Assembly (NCBI GenBank): GCA_030525085.1
Contig: JAUNFK010000009.1
Coordinates: 1-42,149 of the forward strand
Direction of reading: 5' to 3'
DNA: 42,149 bases
Source: a bacterium
Lineage (GTDB): Bacteria > Bacillota_I > Bacilli_A > RF39 > UBA660
Shown here: positions 1 to 7,745 of the stretch, in pieces
Layout of the letters: each line of letters starts with the position of its first letter
Position numbering within the stretch: the stretch's first letter is position 1
The notes under the pieces: generated by a model
The model's database searches: none
What the model saw: only the letters and a program-made list of their open reading frames with translations
Told to the model about the DNA's origin: nothing
Program-made: the position numbers and the translations under genes

Positions 1-1
1 T

Positions 2-547
2 AAAAATTTAAGAAGCCTTAAAAAAGTATTTGAAGAGAAAAGCCCATATGTTGTAATGATAAGTGATGATGCTGGGGAAATGTCTATAGATGATATTATT
101 GAGAGTTTCTTTGATGTTTCGTTTAAATTAAGAATAGGTGGTGCTTTAGGGTCTTCAGTTGATATAAGAAATACACTTATTCATTTAGCTTTAGATGGAA
201 GAGAACTGTATCAGATTCTTAATGGTAATAATGTATTTATGATTGAAGATGGTGTGTATGATAGACTTGTATGGTTTAAATTGCTGGTTAATAATGAAGA
301 ATTACTTTTAAGAGATATTAACAAGTATGTGAAAAATACTTTGAGGACTATGAACGACTCTGTAATTATTAGTGGAGTTTCACTTTTTAGCGATGGTGCC
401 GATTATTTTGAAGAAGTTCCAGATAGTTTAAAGGATATGTTAATTGATGGTAAACCTGAAGAAATGACTATGAGTGTTGTTAATACATTTTTGCCAATTA
501 TGAGTAAACAATATTTATTAAATCTTAAAAATAAAATTTCTAGATAA
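2..547 (+). CDS. Unknown protein, 3' end (5' truncated by window edge)
   Basis: The reading frame is open from base 2 to the stop at 545-547, so the start lies upstream of the window. An internal ATG at 56 exists but has no good ribosome binding site just upstream. At least 181 residues are visible: soluble, mixed alpha/beta in appearance, acidic, with no membrane segment and no motif I recognise. It is followed at once by a strong hairpin terminator, so it is the last gene of its unit. Function unknown. Confidence 0.7.
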   Translation, partial: KNLRSLKKVFEEKSPYVVMISDDAGEMSIDDIIESFFDVSFKLRIGGALGSSVDIRNTLIHLALDGRELYQILNGNNVFMIEDGVYDRLVWFKLLVNNEELLLRDINKYVKNTLRTMNDSVIISGVSLFSDGADYFEEVPDSLKDMLIDGKPEEMTMSVVNTFLPIMSKQYLLNLKNKISR

Positions 548-574
548 AAAGGTCACTTTTGTAAGTGACCTTTT
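547..574. terminator. Bidirectional rho-independent terminator
   Basis: Perfect stem GGTCACTT (551-558) / AAGTGACC (563-570) with loop TTGT, flanked by AAAA and TTTT so it works on both strands. It ends the plus-strand gene to its left and the minus-strand pair to its right, whose stop codon sits at 573-575. Confidence 0.9.
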
Positions 575-839
575 ATTTATTTGTATTTTCGTAATAATTT
601 CTTTCTTGAAGTTCACTAAGGATAATATCTAGTTCTTCATCTTCTGTGTCTTCATAGGCTATTTCGGCATCATAGATAATACTGCTTAAGTTTGAATAAT
701 TTTCTGGTATGATGTCAAATCTTTTTAAAACTTCTATTTGATAGTTTGTAAGCATTAATTTGTCATTAACCTTTACAAGTTTATTTTCATTAAAGTCAAT
801 GGAGTTTAGTAATTCATTTATATCGTATTCTTTATGCAT
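573..839 (-). CDS. Small acidic protein of unknown function (88 aa)
   Basis: Eighty-eight residues, strongly acidic, predicted helical, with no signal peptide and no membrane segment. The middle carries a short helix-turn-like stretch (residues 30-50) followed by a Glu/Asp-rich segment (residues 62-76). The start ATG (837-839) lies inside the last codons of the upstream minus-strand gene (8-base overlap), so the two are probably translationally coupled. No family recognised. Confidence 0.7.
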   Translation of the reverse strand: MHKEYDINELLNSIDFNENKLVKVNDKLMLTNYQIEVLKRFDIIPENYSNLSSIIYDAEIAYEDTEDEELDIILSELQERNYYENTNK

Positions 840-1368
840 TCATATCTTCCATTTCATAGATAACACCATTTATATTTAATACGAAGGTTCTATTATTAAA
901 TTTACCAGTTAGGATGTTTCCATCTTCAGTAGTTAATTTATATGAGTTTGCACCAATATCATATTCTGATGAGCCAGAATATTCTGTTTTATCGCATGCA
1001 CCATTATAAGTTACGAAATTAAATGTGTTGTCTTTTAAATTAATAGTTATTCTAGTTTTACCTAATGAGCAGCTTGTTGTTGCACTTTCATAAACTTTAA
1101 GATTTGGGTCGGTATTTAATTCTTTTTCTTTTGATGTTGTTGTTATTTGATCCATAGGGATTATTGGATTTTCGTTTTTGATTTCAAATGGGTTTGGAAG
1201 AACACCTTTATCCATTAAAAAGTAAAGTCCAAAAATTATAATAATTAAAATTAATAGAGATGATAAGAAATTGATTATTTTATCAGTCTTTTTTTCGGGA
1301 TTTGGATCTGGTAATTTAACCTCATCTTCTTTAACAATTCTTTTTTTAAATTTTTCTTCTTCGTTCAT
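832..1368 (-). CDS. Single-pass membrane protein of unknown function (178 aa)
   Basis: An N-terminal charged cytosolic tail (about residues 1-30) is followed by one strong transmembrane segment (about 33-53, rich in Leu/Ile), then an outside domain of about 120 residues with two cysteines (in TTSCSLG and NGACDK) that could form a disulfide. The outside domain is beta-rich and lipocalin-like in feel, but I do not recognise a family. The GGAGGT ribosome binding site (complement of 1372-1379) and a good promoter lie upstream. First gene of a two-gene minus-strand operon. Confidence 0.75.
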   Translation of the reverse strand: MNEEEKFKKRIVKEDEVKLPDPNPEKKTDKIINFLSSLLILIIIIFGLYFLMDKGVLPNPFEIKNENPIIPMDQITTTSKEKELNTDPNLKVYESATTSCSLGKTRITINLKDNTFNFVTYNGACDKTEYSGSSEYDIGANSYKLTTEDGNILTGKFNNRTFVLNINGVIYEMEDMNA

Positions 1369-1394
1369 TATGAACCTCCATTTATTATGTATAT

Positions 1395-1424
1395 ATTATA
1401 TCATGTTTTTTGTGCTGTCTTCAA
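1395..1424 (-). promoter_or_regulatory. Sigma-A-type promoter for the minus-strand pair
   Basis: On the minus strand: -35 TTGAAG (complement of 1419-1424), an 18-base spacer and -10 TATAAT (complement of 1395-1400), about 30 bases before the start at 1368. Confidence 0.7.
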
Positions 1425-1430
1425 TGATTC

Positions 1431-1459
1431 TTGTTAAAAATGCCATAATATGCTAAAAT
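1431..1459 (+). promoter_or_regulatory. Extended -10 promoter for the three-gene helical-protein operon
   Basis: -35 TTGTTA (1431-1436), 17-base spacer, -10 TAAAAT (1454-1459) preceded by an extended TGC. It overlaps the region just behind the divergent minus-strand promoter. The AGAGGG ribosome binding site at 1471-1476 precedes the ATG at 1484. Confidence 0.75.
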
Positions 1460-1483
1460 GTTTATTGTAAAGAGGGTGATTTC

Positions 1484-3100
1484 ATGAAGGCTGTTTCAGT
1501 TTTTTTGGAAGAGTTACAAAAGAGAATAGATAGTACTGCTTTACAAACACTTGATTTTGAAAATAAGAAAAATATGCTTTTAGAAATTGATAATATAATT
1601 CTGAAGTATAATTTGAATAAAAGAAATATTACCGGAGAGGATTTAATAAGGATAGCTAATGACTCTTTGGATGATTTATATACAATGATAGATTTTATTT
1701 ATGGAGAAGAAACAAAAGAGGTTAAGGAAGCAACTTTAAAAAATATAAATACAATTAAATTATTTAATGAAGAATCTGATATTGCTGCTAGTAATTCTGT
1801 TTTATATATGTCTCAGATAGCATTAAGAATAACACAAGATTTAGCTAGCTGTTTAAAAAGAGATAGAGAATATATTGATAGTCAAAAAGAGATGATTGAG
1901 TTACCTAAAAGAGTTCTTGCGATGTTTGATGGTGATACTCTTAAAACGCCAATTTTTGATTATAGTGATATTGATAAATTATCATTAGGTTTATCTAGTG
2001 GTGAAAGAGGAAAATTAAAGGAAGAACTTTATATTCAAAGTTTTAATTTAGTTGCTCATCAAATGAGTAAAGAGGATAAACAATTTTTAGATAAATATGG
2101 TTCAATTATTAAAAATAAAAAAGCTAAATATAAAGATATGTATGATAAAGTTACGATAGAAATAACTAGTTTAGACGACTTAGATAAGCTAACTAGTGAA
2201 ATTTCTGGAAGTTTGAATTTAGATGTTTTAGATGTAAGACAGATTTTATTAATTAAGTTACTTGAGTATAAGTTTAATAAATATCAGGAAACGCTTACGA
2301 AACTTGGTGTTCAAAATGGTGTTTATGATAATTTACTTAATTTAAAAAGTGAGATGGATGATATTCTTGCTGCGTCAAGGAAAAAATTGACTGTTACTGA
2401 AAAGACTATTGTTTCATCAGAAAGCGATAAAAGAAAAGAATTTGATGAGCTAGTAGAAAGTGCAAAAGAAATTATTACAAAAGAAAAAACTCTTATTGAT
2501 AGTGTAAAGCCAGAAGATTTACAAAGGTATTTAATAGATAGTGTTACTGGTGATAATCAAGATAATACATATAAAATTATTTCTATTTTGATTGAACTTT
2601 CAAGAGAGGTAAATGCTGCTACAGATAAAGATAAACTCTTTGACGGAAATATCAGTGATTTAGAGCTTAATAAAAGTATTAATAATTTAAAGAAGTATAT
2701 TGAAACTTATGATGTTTTAAGAAAAGATAAACCAAAGAATAGTGATAATATTATTTTCTTAGATAGTATTGTTAATGAGGTTTCTTCACTAGATAAGAAA
2801 GCGCTTCATAGTTTTAAAAAAGTGTATGATAAGCTTTGCTTGGGTGATTTTAGTGATGTAAGCAAGATAGAAGGCGTGGATTATAATATTTACGCTTCCA
2901 AAAATGGAAGTTTGTCTGTTGCTTTTATGAGACTTGCTGGAGGACATACATTTATTTTACATATTTTTACGGATAGTTTCTTATTAAGTGATAATGATAA
3001 AGTGTTTATTAAAGATGTTATTTCAAATGAAGATGATATATATCAAAAGCAAATGGATTTGAGAAGTAAGTTTAATTCTGCTTTAAATAGGAGTGCATAA
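1484..3100 (+). CDS. Large helical cytosolic protein of unknown function (538 aa)
   Basis: The protein is 538 residues, almost entirely predicted alpha-helical and Lys/Asp/Glu-rich, with coiled-coil-like stretches around 280-345. There is no signal peptide or membrane segment. The last 100 residues look different: a compact alpha/beta piece containing AGGHTFILHIF, which faintly recalls the RelE/ParE fold; this is only an impression. The start is supported by AGAGGG seven bases upstream. The stop overlaps the next ATG (TAATG at 3098-3102), so the gene is translationally coupled to the mTERF-like gene that follows. Function unknown. Confidence 0.8.
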   Translation: MKAVSVFLEELQKRIDSTALQTLDFENKKNMLLEIDNIILKYNLNKRNITGEDLIRIANDSLDDLYTMIDFIYGEETKEVKEATLKNINTIKLFNEESDIAASNSVLYMSQIALRITQDLASCLKRDREYIDSQKEMIELPKRVLAMFDGDTLKTPIFDYSDIDKLSLGLSSGERGKLKEELYIQSFNLVAHQMSKEDKQFLDKYGSIIKNKKAKYKDMYDKVTIEITSLDDLDKLTSEISGSLNLDVLDVRQILLIKLLEYKFNKYQETLTKLGVQNGVYDNLLNLKSEMDDILAASRKKLTVTEKTIVSSESDKRKEFDELVESAKEIITKEKTLIDSVKPEDLQRYLIDSVTGDNQDNTYKIISILIELSREVNAATDKDKLFDGNISDLELNKSINNLKKYIETYDVLRKDKPKNSDNIIFLDSIVNEVSSLDKKALHSFKKVYDKLCLGDFSDVSKIEGVDYNIYASKNGSLSVAFMRLAGGHTFILHIFTDSFLLSDNDKVFIKDVISNEDDIYQKQMDLRSKFNSALNRSA

Positions 3101-4881
3101 TGGAAGGGAAAGAATTATTATTACAAATTTTAAATGGTAGTGCTGTTACTTCTTCTTTGGCTTTAGTTCAAAGTTTAAATGATGAAATAACTAGTGCAGA
3201 AGAACTTCTTGAGTTATATCAAAAGGGGGAATATCTTTTATTTGTTAATAGGTTATGTTTAAATGAGCATTTATTTGAACAGGTACTTAATTATGTCAGT
3301 GATGATAATGCAAGTGTTTTACTTAAGAGAAAAGTACTAGCAATTAAAGGAGCTTCAGCAATTGAAAAAAATTATAGTTTGTCTAGTGCTGAAGTTAATG
3401 AGCTTGCAAAAATAAGTGTCTTATTAAAAAAAGTTGTTAGTGATACTAGTGATAAGGCTAAGTTAATTGAAAGCTCAAGTATAACAAGTTCAGATATTGA
3501 AAGAATTAAAGAAAAGTTAAATAGAGATGAAATTTTTACACCTGCTGATGTTATATTGACTGAGAAGATAGTTAGGTGTGCTAATCCAAGTAATGGTGAT
3601 GTTAACTGGGATAAAGTAATTACGTATTTAAATGCTTATAATGGAGCAAAACTGAAGAAACTTGCCGAGGATAAAATTAAAGGCAGACTTTTAGAACGAG
3701 CTAATTTTAAAAATCCTGAAGTAGATATATTTAAGCATCATGATATGACTAAGAGCACGTTTAAACCAACGTGTAAGATAGAAGAACATGAAGTTAGACA
3801 AAGTTTAAAGGAAATAATAGCTTCAATTGGTTTTGATTTAGATAAATTTGATCAGATGACTGTTCAAAAATTATTAAAGTGTGATTTAAAAGTACTTGCT
3901 GATAATGCTAAATATCTATTTGATAATGGTTATATAAAATTAATAGGTAGCAATAATTATCTTGGTGTTACTGAAGTTTTATGTGGCACTAGTAAGGATG
4001 AATTTGTTAATATTATTAAGCTATTAACAGATGATTATAAGTTTACTAGTGAAGAGATTGCTTCATTATTAAAAAGAGCTACTGTGATATTTACAAAAGA
4101 TGGTTTTGAAAATTTCAAACGTAATATGGCTATGTTAAAAGAAAATGATATACCTAATTCAATTATTGTGTCTAGAGGAATCTTATTTTTAATTTGTGAC
4201 TCTAAAAAGAATAAAGCTGTAATAGATAAACTTCAAAAGGAAGGCGTTAATATTTCTGATTTTCTTAATGAGAATTTAGGAATGGTATATGATGCTGATA
4301 GAATACTAAAAAATTTGAGAAATTTGAAGTTATATGGATTTAATTTGGGCGATGATAAAGGAGCATTAAGTGTTCTTACAACATTTGATATTGCTGGTGT
4401 TATTGATCAGTTCATTGAGCTTGGTATCAACGAACATGTACATAGTGGTGAAAATGAACTAAAAAACATAAAAGATTTGATGGTAAGACGAATATTTTAT
4501 GCATTTAAAAATGATTTGCCTGTTTGGGAGAGTAAAGATTCTTACGGTTCGGTAGAAAAGACGCCTTGCTTGAGTGAAGAAGAAATTATTCCTTTGATTA
4601 ATGATTATCCTATTTTACTTTATTTAGAGGAAGGACATCGCTTAGCTATTTATTCTGATACTAGATATGCACAGATAAAGAGAAGAACGGAGTTTGTATT
4701 TGATAGACAAGTGATTTCAAGACTTAAAACATATAGAGTGTTTGATAGTTTGGTTAGAGCTGGAATTAAACCAGAAGATGCGATTATTAAAGCGTTAACT
4801 TTTAATACACCACTTGAACCAAATGAGATTGAAACTATTAAAGGCATGCTACATATAACTAGTGGGGTGAAAACCATATGA
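3100..4881 (+). CDS. mTERF-like helical-repeat protein (593 aa)
   Basis: All-helical protein of 593 residues. From about residue 245 to 480 it carries irregular units of roughly 35-45 residues, each with a pair or triplet of helices and the rhythm 'LLKR...(F/L)...N...L...G(I/F)'. Examples are IASLLKRATVIF...NMAMLKENDI and FLNENLGMVYDADRIL...LRNLKLYGFNL. This spacing resembles mitochondrial transcription termination factor (mTERF) repeats, a superhelix that binds nucleic acid in eukaryotes. Assignment is by pattern only; a different helical solenoid is possible. No signal peptide. It overlaps both neighbours (TAATG upstream, ATGA downstream), so all three genes are probably made together. Confidence 0.7.
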   Translation: MEGKELLLQILNGSAVTSSLALVQSLNDEITSAEELLELYQKGEYLLFVNRLCLNEHLFEQVLNYVSDDNASVLLKRKVLAIKGASAIEKNYSLSSAEVNELAKISVLLKKVVSDTSDKAKLIESSSITSSDIERIKEKLNRDEIFTPADVILTEKIVRCANPSNGDVNWDKVITYLNAYNGAKLKKLAEDKIKGRLLERANFKNPEVDIFKHHDMTKSTFKPTCKIEEHEVRQSLKEIIASIGFDLDKFDQMTVQKLLKCDLKVLADNAKYLFDNGYIKLIGSNNYLGVTEVLCGTSKDEFVNIIKLLTDDYKFTSEEIASLLKRATVIFTKDGFENFKRNMAMLKENDIPNSIIVSRGILFLICDSKKNKAVIDKLQKEGVNISDFLNENLGMVYDADRILKNLRNLKLYGFNLGDDKGALSVLTTFDIAGVIDQFIELGINEHVHSGENELKNIKDLMVRRIFYAFKNDLPVWESKDSYGSVEKTPCLSEEEIIPLINDYPILLYLEEGHRLAIYSDTRYAQIKRRTEFVFDRQVISRLKTYRVFDSLVRAGIKPEDAIIKALTFNTPLEPNEIETIKGMLHITSGVKTI

Positions 4882-5174
4882 TAGACTATTTGAAAGAATA
4901 TGGAATAAGTAATGAAGATATTGCAGAAATAAAAGGTCGTTTTGATGAAAAAAACATTTATAATTTGAGTATAATGAAAGAAAATGTTTGTGATGTTCTT
5001 AATTATCTAAAAGAAATAGGCGTTACCAATTTTAAAAATGTTATTTTATATAGATTAGATTTGTGCTTTATGGATTTAACTTATTTAAAAAAACAAATAA
5101 GCAAATATGATATTAAATTAATTGTTTATATAATGAATAATGATATTTGCGATTTACTAGATTTTGATATCTAG
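4878..5174 (+). CDS. Short mTERF-like helical-repeat protein (98 aa)
   Basis: Ninety-eight residues. The sequence begins LKEYGISNEDIAEIKGRF and continues with VLNYLKEIGVTNFKNVILYR: two repeat units of the same kind as in the preceding 593-residue protein, with conserved 'YLKE.G(I/V)' helix ends. It could be a detached repeat module or a partner of the larger protein. The start ATG overlaps the previous stop as ATGA. The terminator stem begins inside its last codons. Function unknown. Confidence 0.7.
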   Translation: MIDYLKEYGISNEDIAEIKGRFDEKNIYNLSIMKENVCDVLNYLKEIGVTNFKNVILYRLDLCFMDLTYLKKQISKYDIKLIVYIMNNDICDLLDFDI

Positions 5175-5184
5175 TATTTTTTTT
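5156..5184 (+). terminator. Rho-independent terminator overlapping the stop codon
   Basis: Stem ACTAGAT (5156-5162) / ATCTAGT (5169-5175), six-base loop, then A and eight T (5177-5184). The 5' arm lies in the last codons of the 98-residue gene. Confidence 0.8.
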
Positions 5185-5225
5185 ATTATTTGAAACATAA
5201 TAATTTTATGGGAAAATAAAAATAA

Positions 5226-5252
5226 TTAGCACTTACTATTGACAAGTGCTAA
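5226..5252 (+). promoter_or_regulatory. CIRCE operator (HrcA binding site)
   Basis: Inverted repeat TTAGCACTT - 9 bases - AAGTGCTAA. The family consensus is TTAGCACTC-N9-GAGTGCTAA; here the last base of each arm is changed symmetrically, so the dyad is perfect. It covers the -35 box of the hsp20 promoter, where bound HrcA repressor would block polymerase. Confidence 0.9.
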
Positions 5253-5266
5253 AATAGTAGTATAAT
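5239..5266 (+). promoter_or_regulatory. hsp20 promoter
   Basis: -35 TTGACA (5239-5244, inside the CIRCE element), 16-base spacer, -10 TATAAT (5261-5266), about 27 bases before the preferred start codon. Confidence 0.85.
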
Positions 5267-5293
5267 TATAATTGTGAAAGGAAGATGAGATTT

Positions 5294-5689
5294 ATGAATT
5301 TAATCCCAAGAAATTTTTTATTTGATGATGATTTGGAGGATTTCTTTGTAACCAAACCTAGTAAAAGAGGTGAAATGAAATGTGATATTTATGAAAAAGA
5401 TAATAAATATTATATTGAATTAGATGCTCCAGGTTTTGATAAGAAAGATATCAATATTGAAGTAAAAGATGGATACCTTACAGTAAAAGCTCATAAAAAA
5501 GAAGAGAGCAAAGATGAAAAGAAAAATTATATTAGAAAAGAAAGATATTATGGGGAATATTCAAGATCATTTGCTTTAGGTGATGTTGATATCGAAAATA
5601 TAGATGCTAAGTTTGAAAATGGTATTTTAAATATTACCGTTCCAAAGAAAGAAATCCAAGAAAATAAAAAATATATTGAAATTAAATAG
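5294..5689 (+). CDS. hsp20: Small heat shock protein, Hsp20/alpha-crystallin family
   Basis: An ATP-independent holdase chaperone of the cytosol that binds unfolding proteins under heat stress. The protein is 131 residues, normal for the family. A short N-terminal arm (MNLIPRNFLFDD) precedes the alpha-crystallin domain (about residues 30-120), with the typical 'ELDAPGFDKKDINIEVKDGYLTV' region and the 'FENGILNITVPKKE' ending. A second ATG at 5285 is in frame, but the AGGAAG binding site (5279-5284) abuts it, whereas it sits nine bases before 5294; I prefer 5294. Its promoter overlaps a CIRCE operator, so HrcA regulation is very likely. Confidence 0.95.
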   Translation: MNLIPRNFLFDDDLEDFFVTKPSKRGEMKCDIYEKDNKYYIELDAPGFDKKDINIEVKDGYLTVKAHKKEESKDEKKNYIRKERYYGEYSRSFALGDVDIENIDAKFENGILNITVPKKEIQENKKYIEIK

Positions 5690-5712
5690 ACTAGCTAAAT
5701 GCTAGTTTTTTT
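5690..5712 (+). terminator. Rho-independent terminator after hsp20
   Basis: Stem ACTAGC (5690-5695) / GCTAGT (5701-5706), loop TAAAT, followed by T residues to 5712. Confidence 0.85.
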
Positions 5713-5739
5713 GTAGAACAAAAAAGTATAAATATTAAC

Positions 5740-5767
5740 TGGACACGGGGGGGGGTTGTTATATAAT
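5740..5767 (+). promoter_or_regulatory. Poly-G tract in a promoter spacer: probable phase-variable promoter
   Basis: -35-like TGGACA (5740-5745), then a 16-base spacer made of C, nine G (5747-5755), TTGTTA, then -10 TATAAT (5762-5767). A run of nine G is highly unexpected in such AT-rich DNA, and I saw no other G or C run of this length in the window. Slipped-strand gain or loss of a G would change the -35/-10 distance through the 16-18 base optimum and so switch transcription of the downstream surface-protein gene. The mechanism is known from other bacteria; its use here is inferred. Confidence 0.75.
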
Positions 5768-5792
5768 AACTATAGAATGGTAGGAAGTATAT

Positions 5793-7670
5793 ATGAACCT
5801 GGAAGTTAATATAGATAAAAGAAAGAAAAGCCTTAAAATATATTATGGATTATTGATAACTGTTGTATGTATAATTGGAGTCTCTTTTGCTTGGTTTAGA
5901 TTATATTTAAGTCAAAGTGATAATAATAGTATAGTAACTAGAAACTGTTTTAGCACAACACTTACTGAGAGTACATCAAAAATTGAGTTGGCTGACGCTT
6001 TCCCAATAAATGATGAAGAGGGATTAAAACAAGAACCGTTTTCTTTTACTTTGACAAATAATTGTGAGGGCTATGTTAATGCAACAATTACGTTACTAAG
6101 TGAGTATAGGACAATTACTGATAATTCCTACTTAAAAGATAATTATATAAAAGTAAATTTTTTTGAAAAGGAGATAATAAGTAAAGAATCGTTGATTCTT
6201 AGTGAGTTACCTTTAGAAAAAATTGAAAAAGAAGAGGAGGGCTATGTACTTAAAACAATTGGATTGAAGAGTAACGAGACAAAATCATTTGATTTAAGAT
6301 TGTGGTTAGACTCAAAAACAACAATTGAACAAGGGTTAAATAAAGTTTGGAAAGGGAAAATAGTTGTCAGCGTTGTGGCGTCATTTCCTACATTAAGTGA
6401 TGCAATATTAATGAATAATGAAGTTGTTAATCCTCTTACAGTTCCAGGAAGTGAAGTGAGTGCCCATACTTTAGACGATGTTGCCACTCAAAAAATGAGT
6501 GTTTCTTCAGAATATCAAAATTATTATGTGACGTATGCTACCGGATGGGAAGCGAATGGGACAAAATTTAATTTGAATGGAGCAACTGTTACAAGTGAAA
6601 CATATGCTAATTCGTATTCTGAGTTGGTAGGCAAATATTTGCCATATAGTTCTTTGTCAAGTGCTGGTTCGAGTACTGCAGGAACTATGAAATCTACGGA
6701 GGGGTTGAACAATGTATATTATGTTGTTAGTGCTAATCCTGATAGTTTTATTTATAAAACTTTAGGTTCTACTAAAAATACAACAGAAGCACTTTTGGCA
6801 AGTACGGAAGATGATTATGGTACATCATATTATTTTAGAGGTGCAGTAAAAAATAATTATGTGGAGTTTGCAAATAAGTGCTGGCGAATTGTAAGAATTA
6901 CAGGAAAAGGAGATGTTAAACTTGTACTTCATAATAATAATTTGAATAACTCCGTAAAACCTTGTTCCTCTATATATAATGGTGAAACTGTATCATTTGG
7001 CACGAGTTCGATTTTTAATAACGGTAATAACGATAATACGTATATGGGATTTATGTATGGAGAAATGAGAGCTAGTAATTATGCTGATACGCACGCTAAT
7101 GTAAATAAAAGTGCTGTACTTGCTACTTTGGAAACTTGGTATAAAAATAATTTAATTTCATACGAAAGTAAACTTGCTGACACTGTATGGTGCAATGATA
7201 AACAAACAGTTGATAGTAGTAAAGATTTGGGGTATGGGGCAAATGGATCAGCTTATGGTGTATTTAATAGAATTCATACTAGACGAACCTCTAGCTTAGT
7301 GTGCTCGGTGGATAATATGGGTGGAAAACTATCTAAGTTTACGGTAAATGATACTATAAATGGAAATGGCAATTTAACGTATAAAATTGGATTATTAACA
7401 GCGGACGAAATTGTATTTGCAGGATATGTTGATGGTTTTTTCAATACTTCAACATATTTATTAGAAAATGCAAGTGGAAGTCTTTGGTGGACTATGTCAC
7501 CATATGTTGTTTATAATGGTACGGCTTATATTATGTATGTAATTGATGGTTATTTAGGAAATATTTATACAACTTATAGTAGCGGTGTGCGTCCATCGAT
7601 TGCTTTAAATTCTGATGTTGTTATATCTGGTGGAACAGGTACATCAGAAGACCCGTATATTGTGCAATAA
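5793..7670 (+). CDS. Large exported surface protein with DUF6273-like C-terminus, phase-variable promoter
   Basis: The protein is 625 residues. A short basic tail is followed by one hydrophobic segment (about 16-36) ending in SFAWFR, which resembles the SipW-type signal of TasA/CalY-like exported proteins. A beta-rich region follows (about 40-200), then a Ser/Thr/Asn-rich central part and a C-terminal domain (about 350-620) with CWRIVRI, LLTADEI, LWWTMSP and GVRPSIALNSDVV. These are the hallmarks of DUF6273/FGE-like surface domains in gut Firmicutes, and the end GTGTSEDPYIV is also typical of them. No LPxTG motif is present. TAGGAAG (5781-5787) supports the ATG. Probable function is surface display or adhesion, inferred. 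A poly-G promoter and a terminator isolate it as a single-gene unit. Confidence 0.8.
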   Translation: MNLEVNIDKRKKSLKIYYGLLITVVCIIGVSFAWFRLYLSQSDNNSIVTRNCFSTTLTESTSKIELADAFPINDEEGLKQEPFSFTLTNNCEGYVNATITLLSEYRTITDNSYLKDNYIKVNFFEKEIISKESLILSELPLEKIEKEEEGYVLKTIGLKSNETKSFDLRLWLDSKTTIEQGLNKVWKGKIVVSVVASFPTLSDAILMNNEVVNPLTVPGSEVSAHTLDDVATQKMSVSSEYQNYYVTYATGWEANGTKFNLNGATVTSETYANSYSELVGKYLPYSSLSSAGSSTAGTMKSTEGLNNVYYVVSANPDSFIYKTLGSTKNTTEALLASTEDDYGTSYYFRGAVKNNYVEFANKCWRIVRITGKGDVKLVLHNNNLNNSVKPCSSIYNGETVSFGTSSIFNNGNNDNTYMGFMYGEMRASNYADTHANVNKSAVLATLETWYKNNLISYESKLADTVWCNDKQTVDSSKDLGYGANGSAYGVFNRIHTRRTSSLVCSVDNMGGKLSKFTVNDTINGNGNLTYKIGLLTADEIVFAGYVDGFFNTSTYLLENASGSLWWTMSPYVVYNGTAYIMYVIDGYLGNIYTTYSSGVRPSIALNSDVVISGGTGTSEDPYIVQ

Positions 7671-7671
7671 T

Positions 7672-7694
7672 TAAGCCTCTTTGTGGCTTTTTTT
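7672..7694 (+). terminator. Rho-independent terminator after the surface-protein gene
   Basis: Stem AAGCC (7673-7677) / GGCTT (7685-7689) with a seven-base loop, followed by T residues to 7694. Confidence 0.75.
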
Positions 7695-7695
7695 G

Positions 7696-7724
7696 TTGAC
7701 TAATCGCTATTCAGTTTATATACT
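7696..7724 (+). promoter_or_regulatory. Promoter of the ABC exporter operon
   Basis: -35 TTGACT (7696-7701), 17-base spacer, -10 TATACT (7719-7724); GGAG at 7733-7736 precedes the ATG at 7746. Confidence 0.75.
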
Positions 7725-7745
7725 TTTGGTGTAGGAGATGATAAG

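Noticed and set aside
5793-7670. Target protein of a diversity-generating retroelement
   Set aside because: The C-terminal fold class is compatible, but no reverse transcriptase, accessory gene or template repeat was seen in the window.
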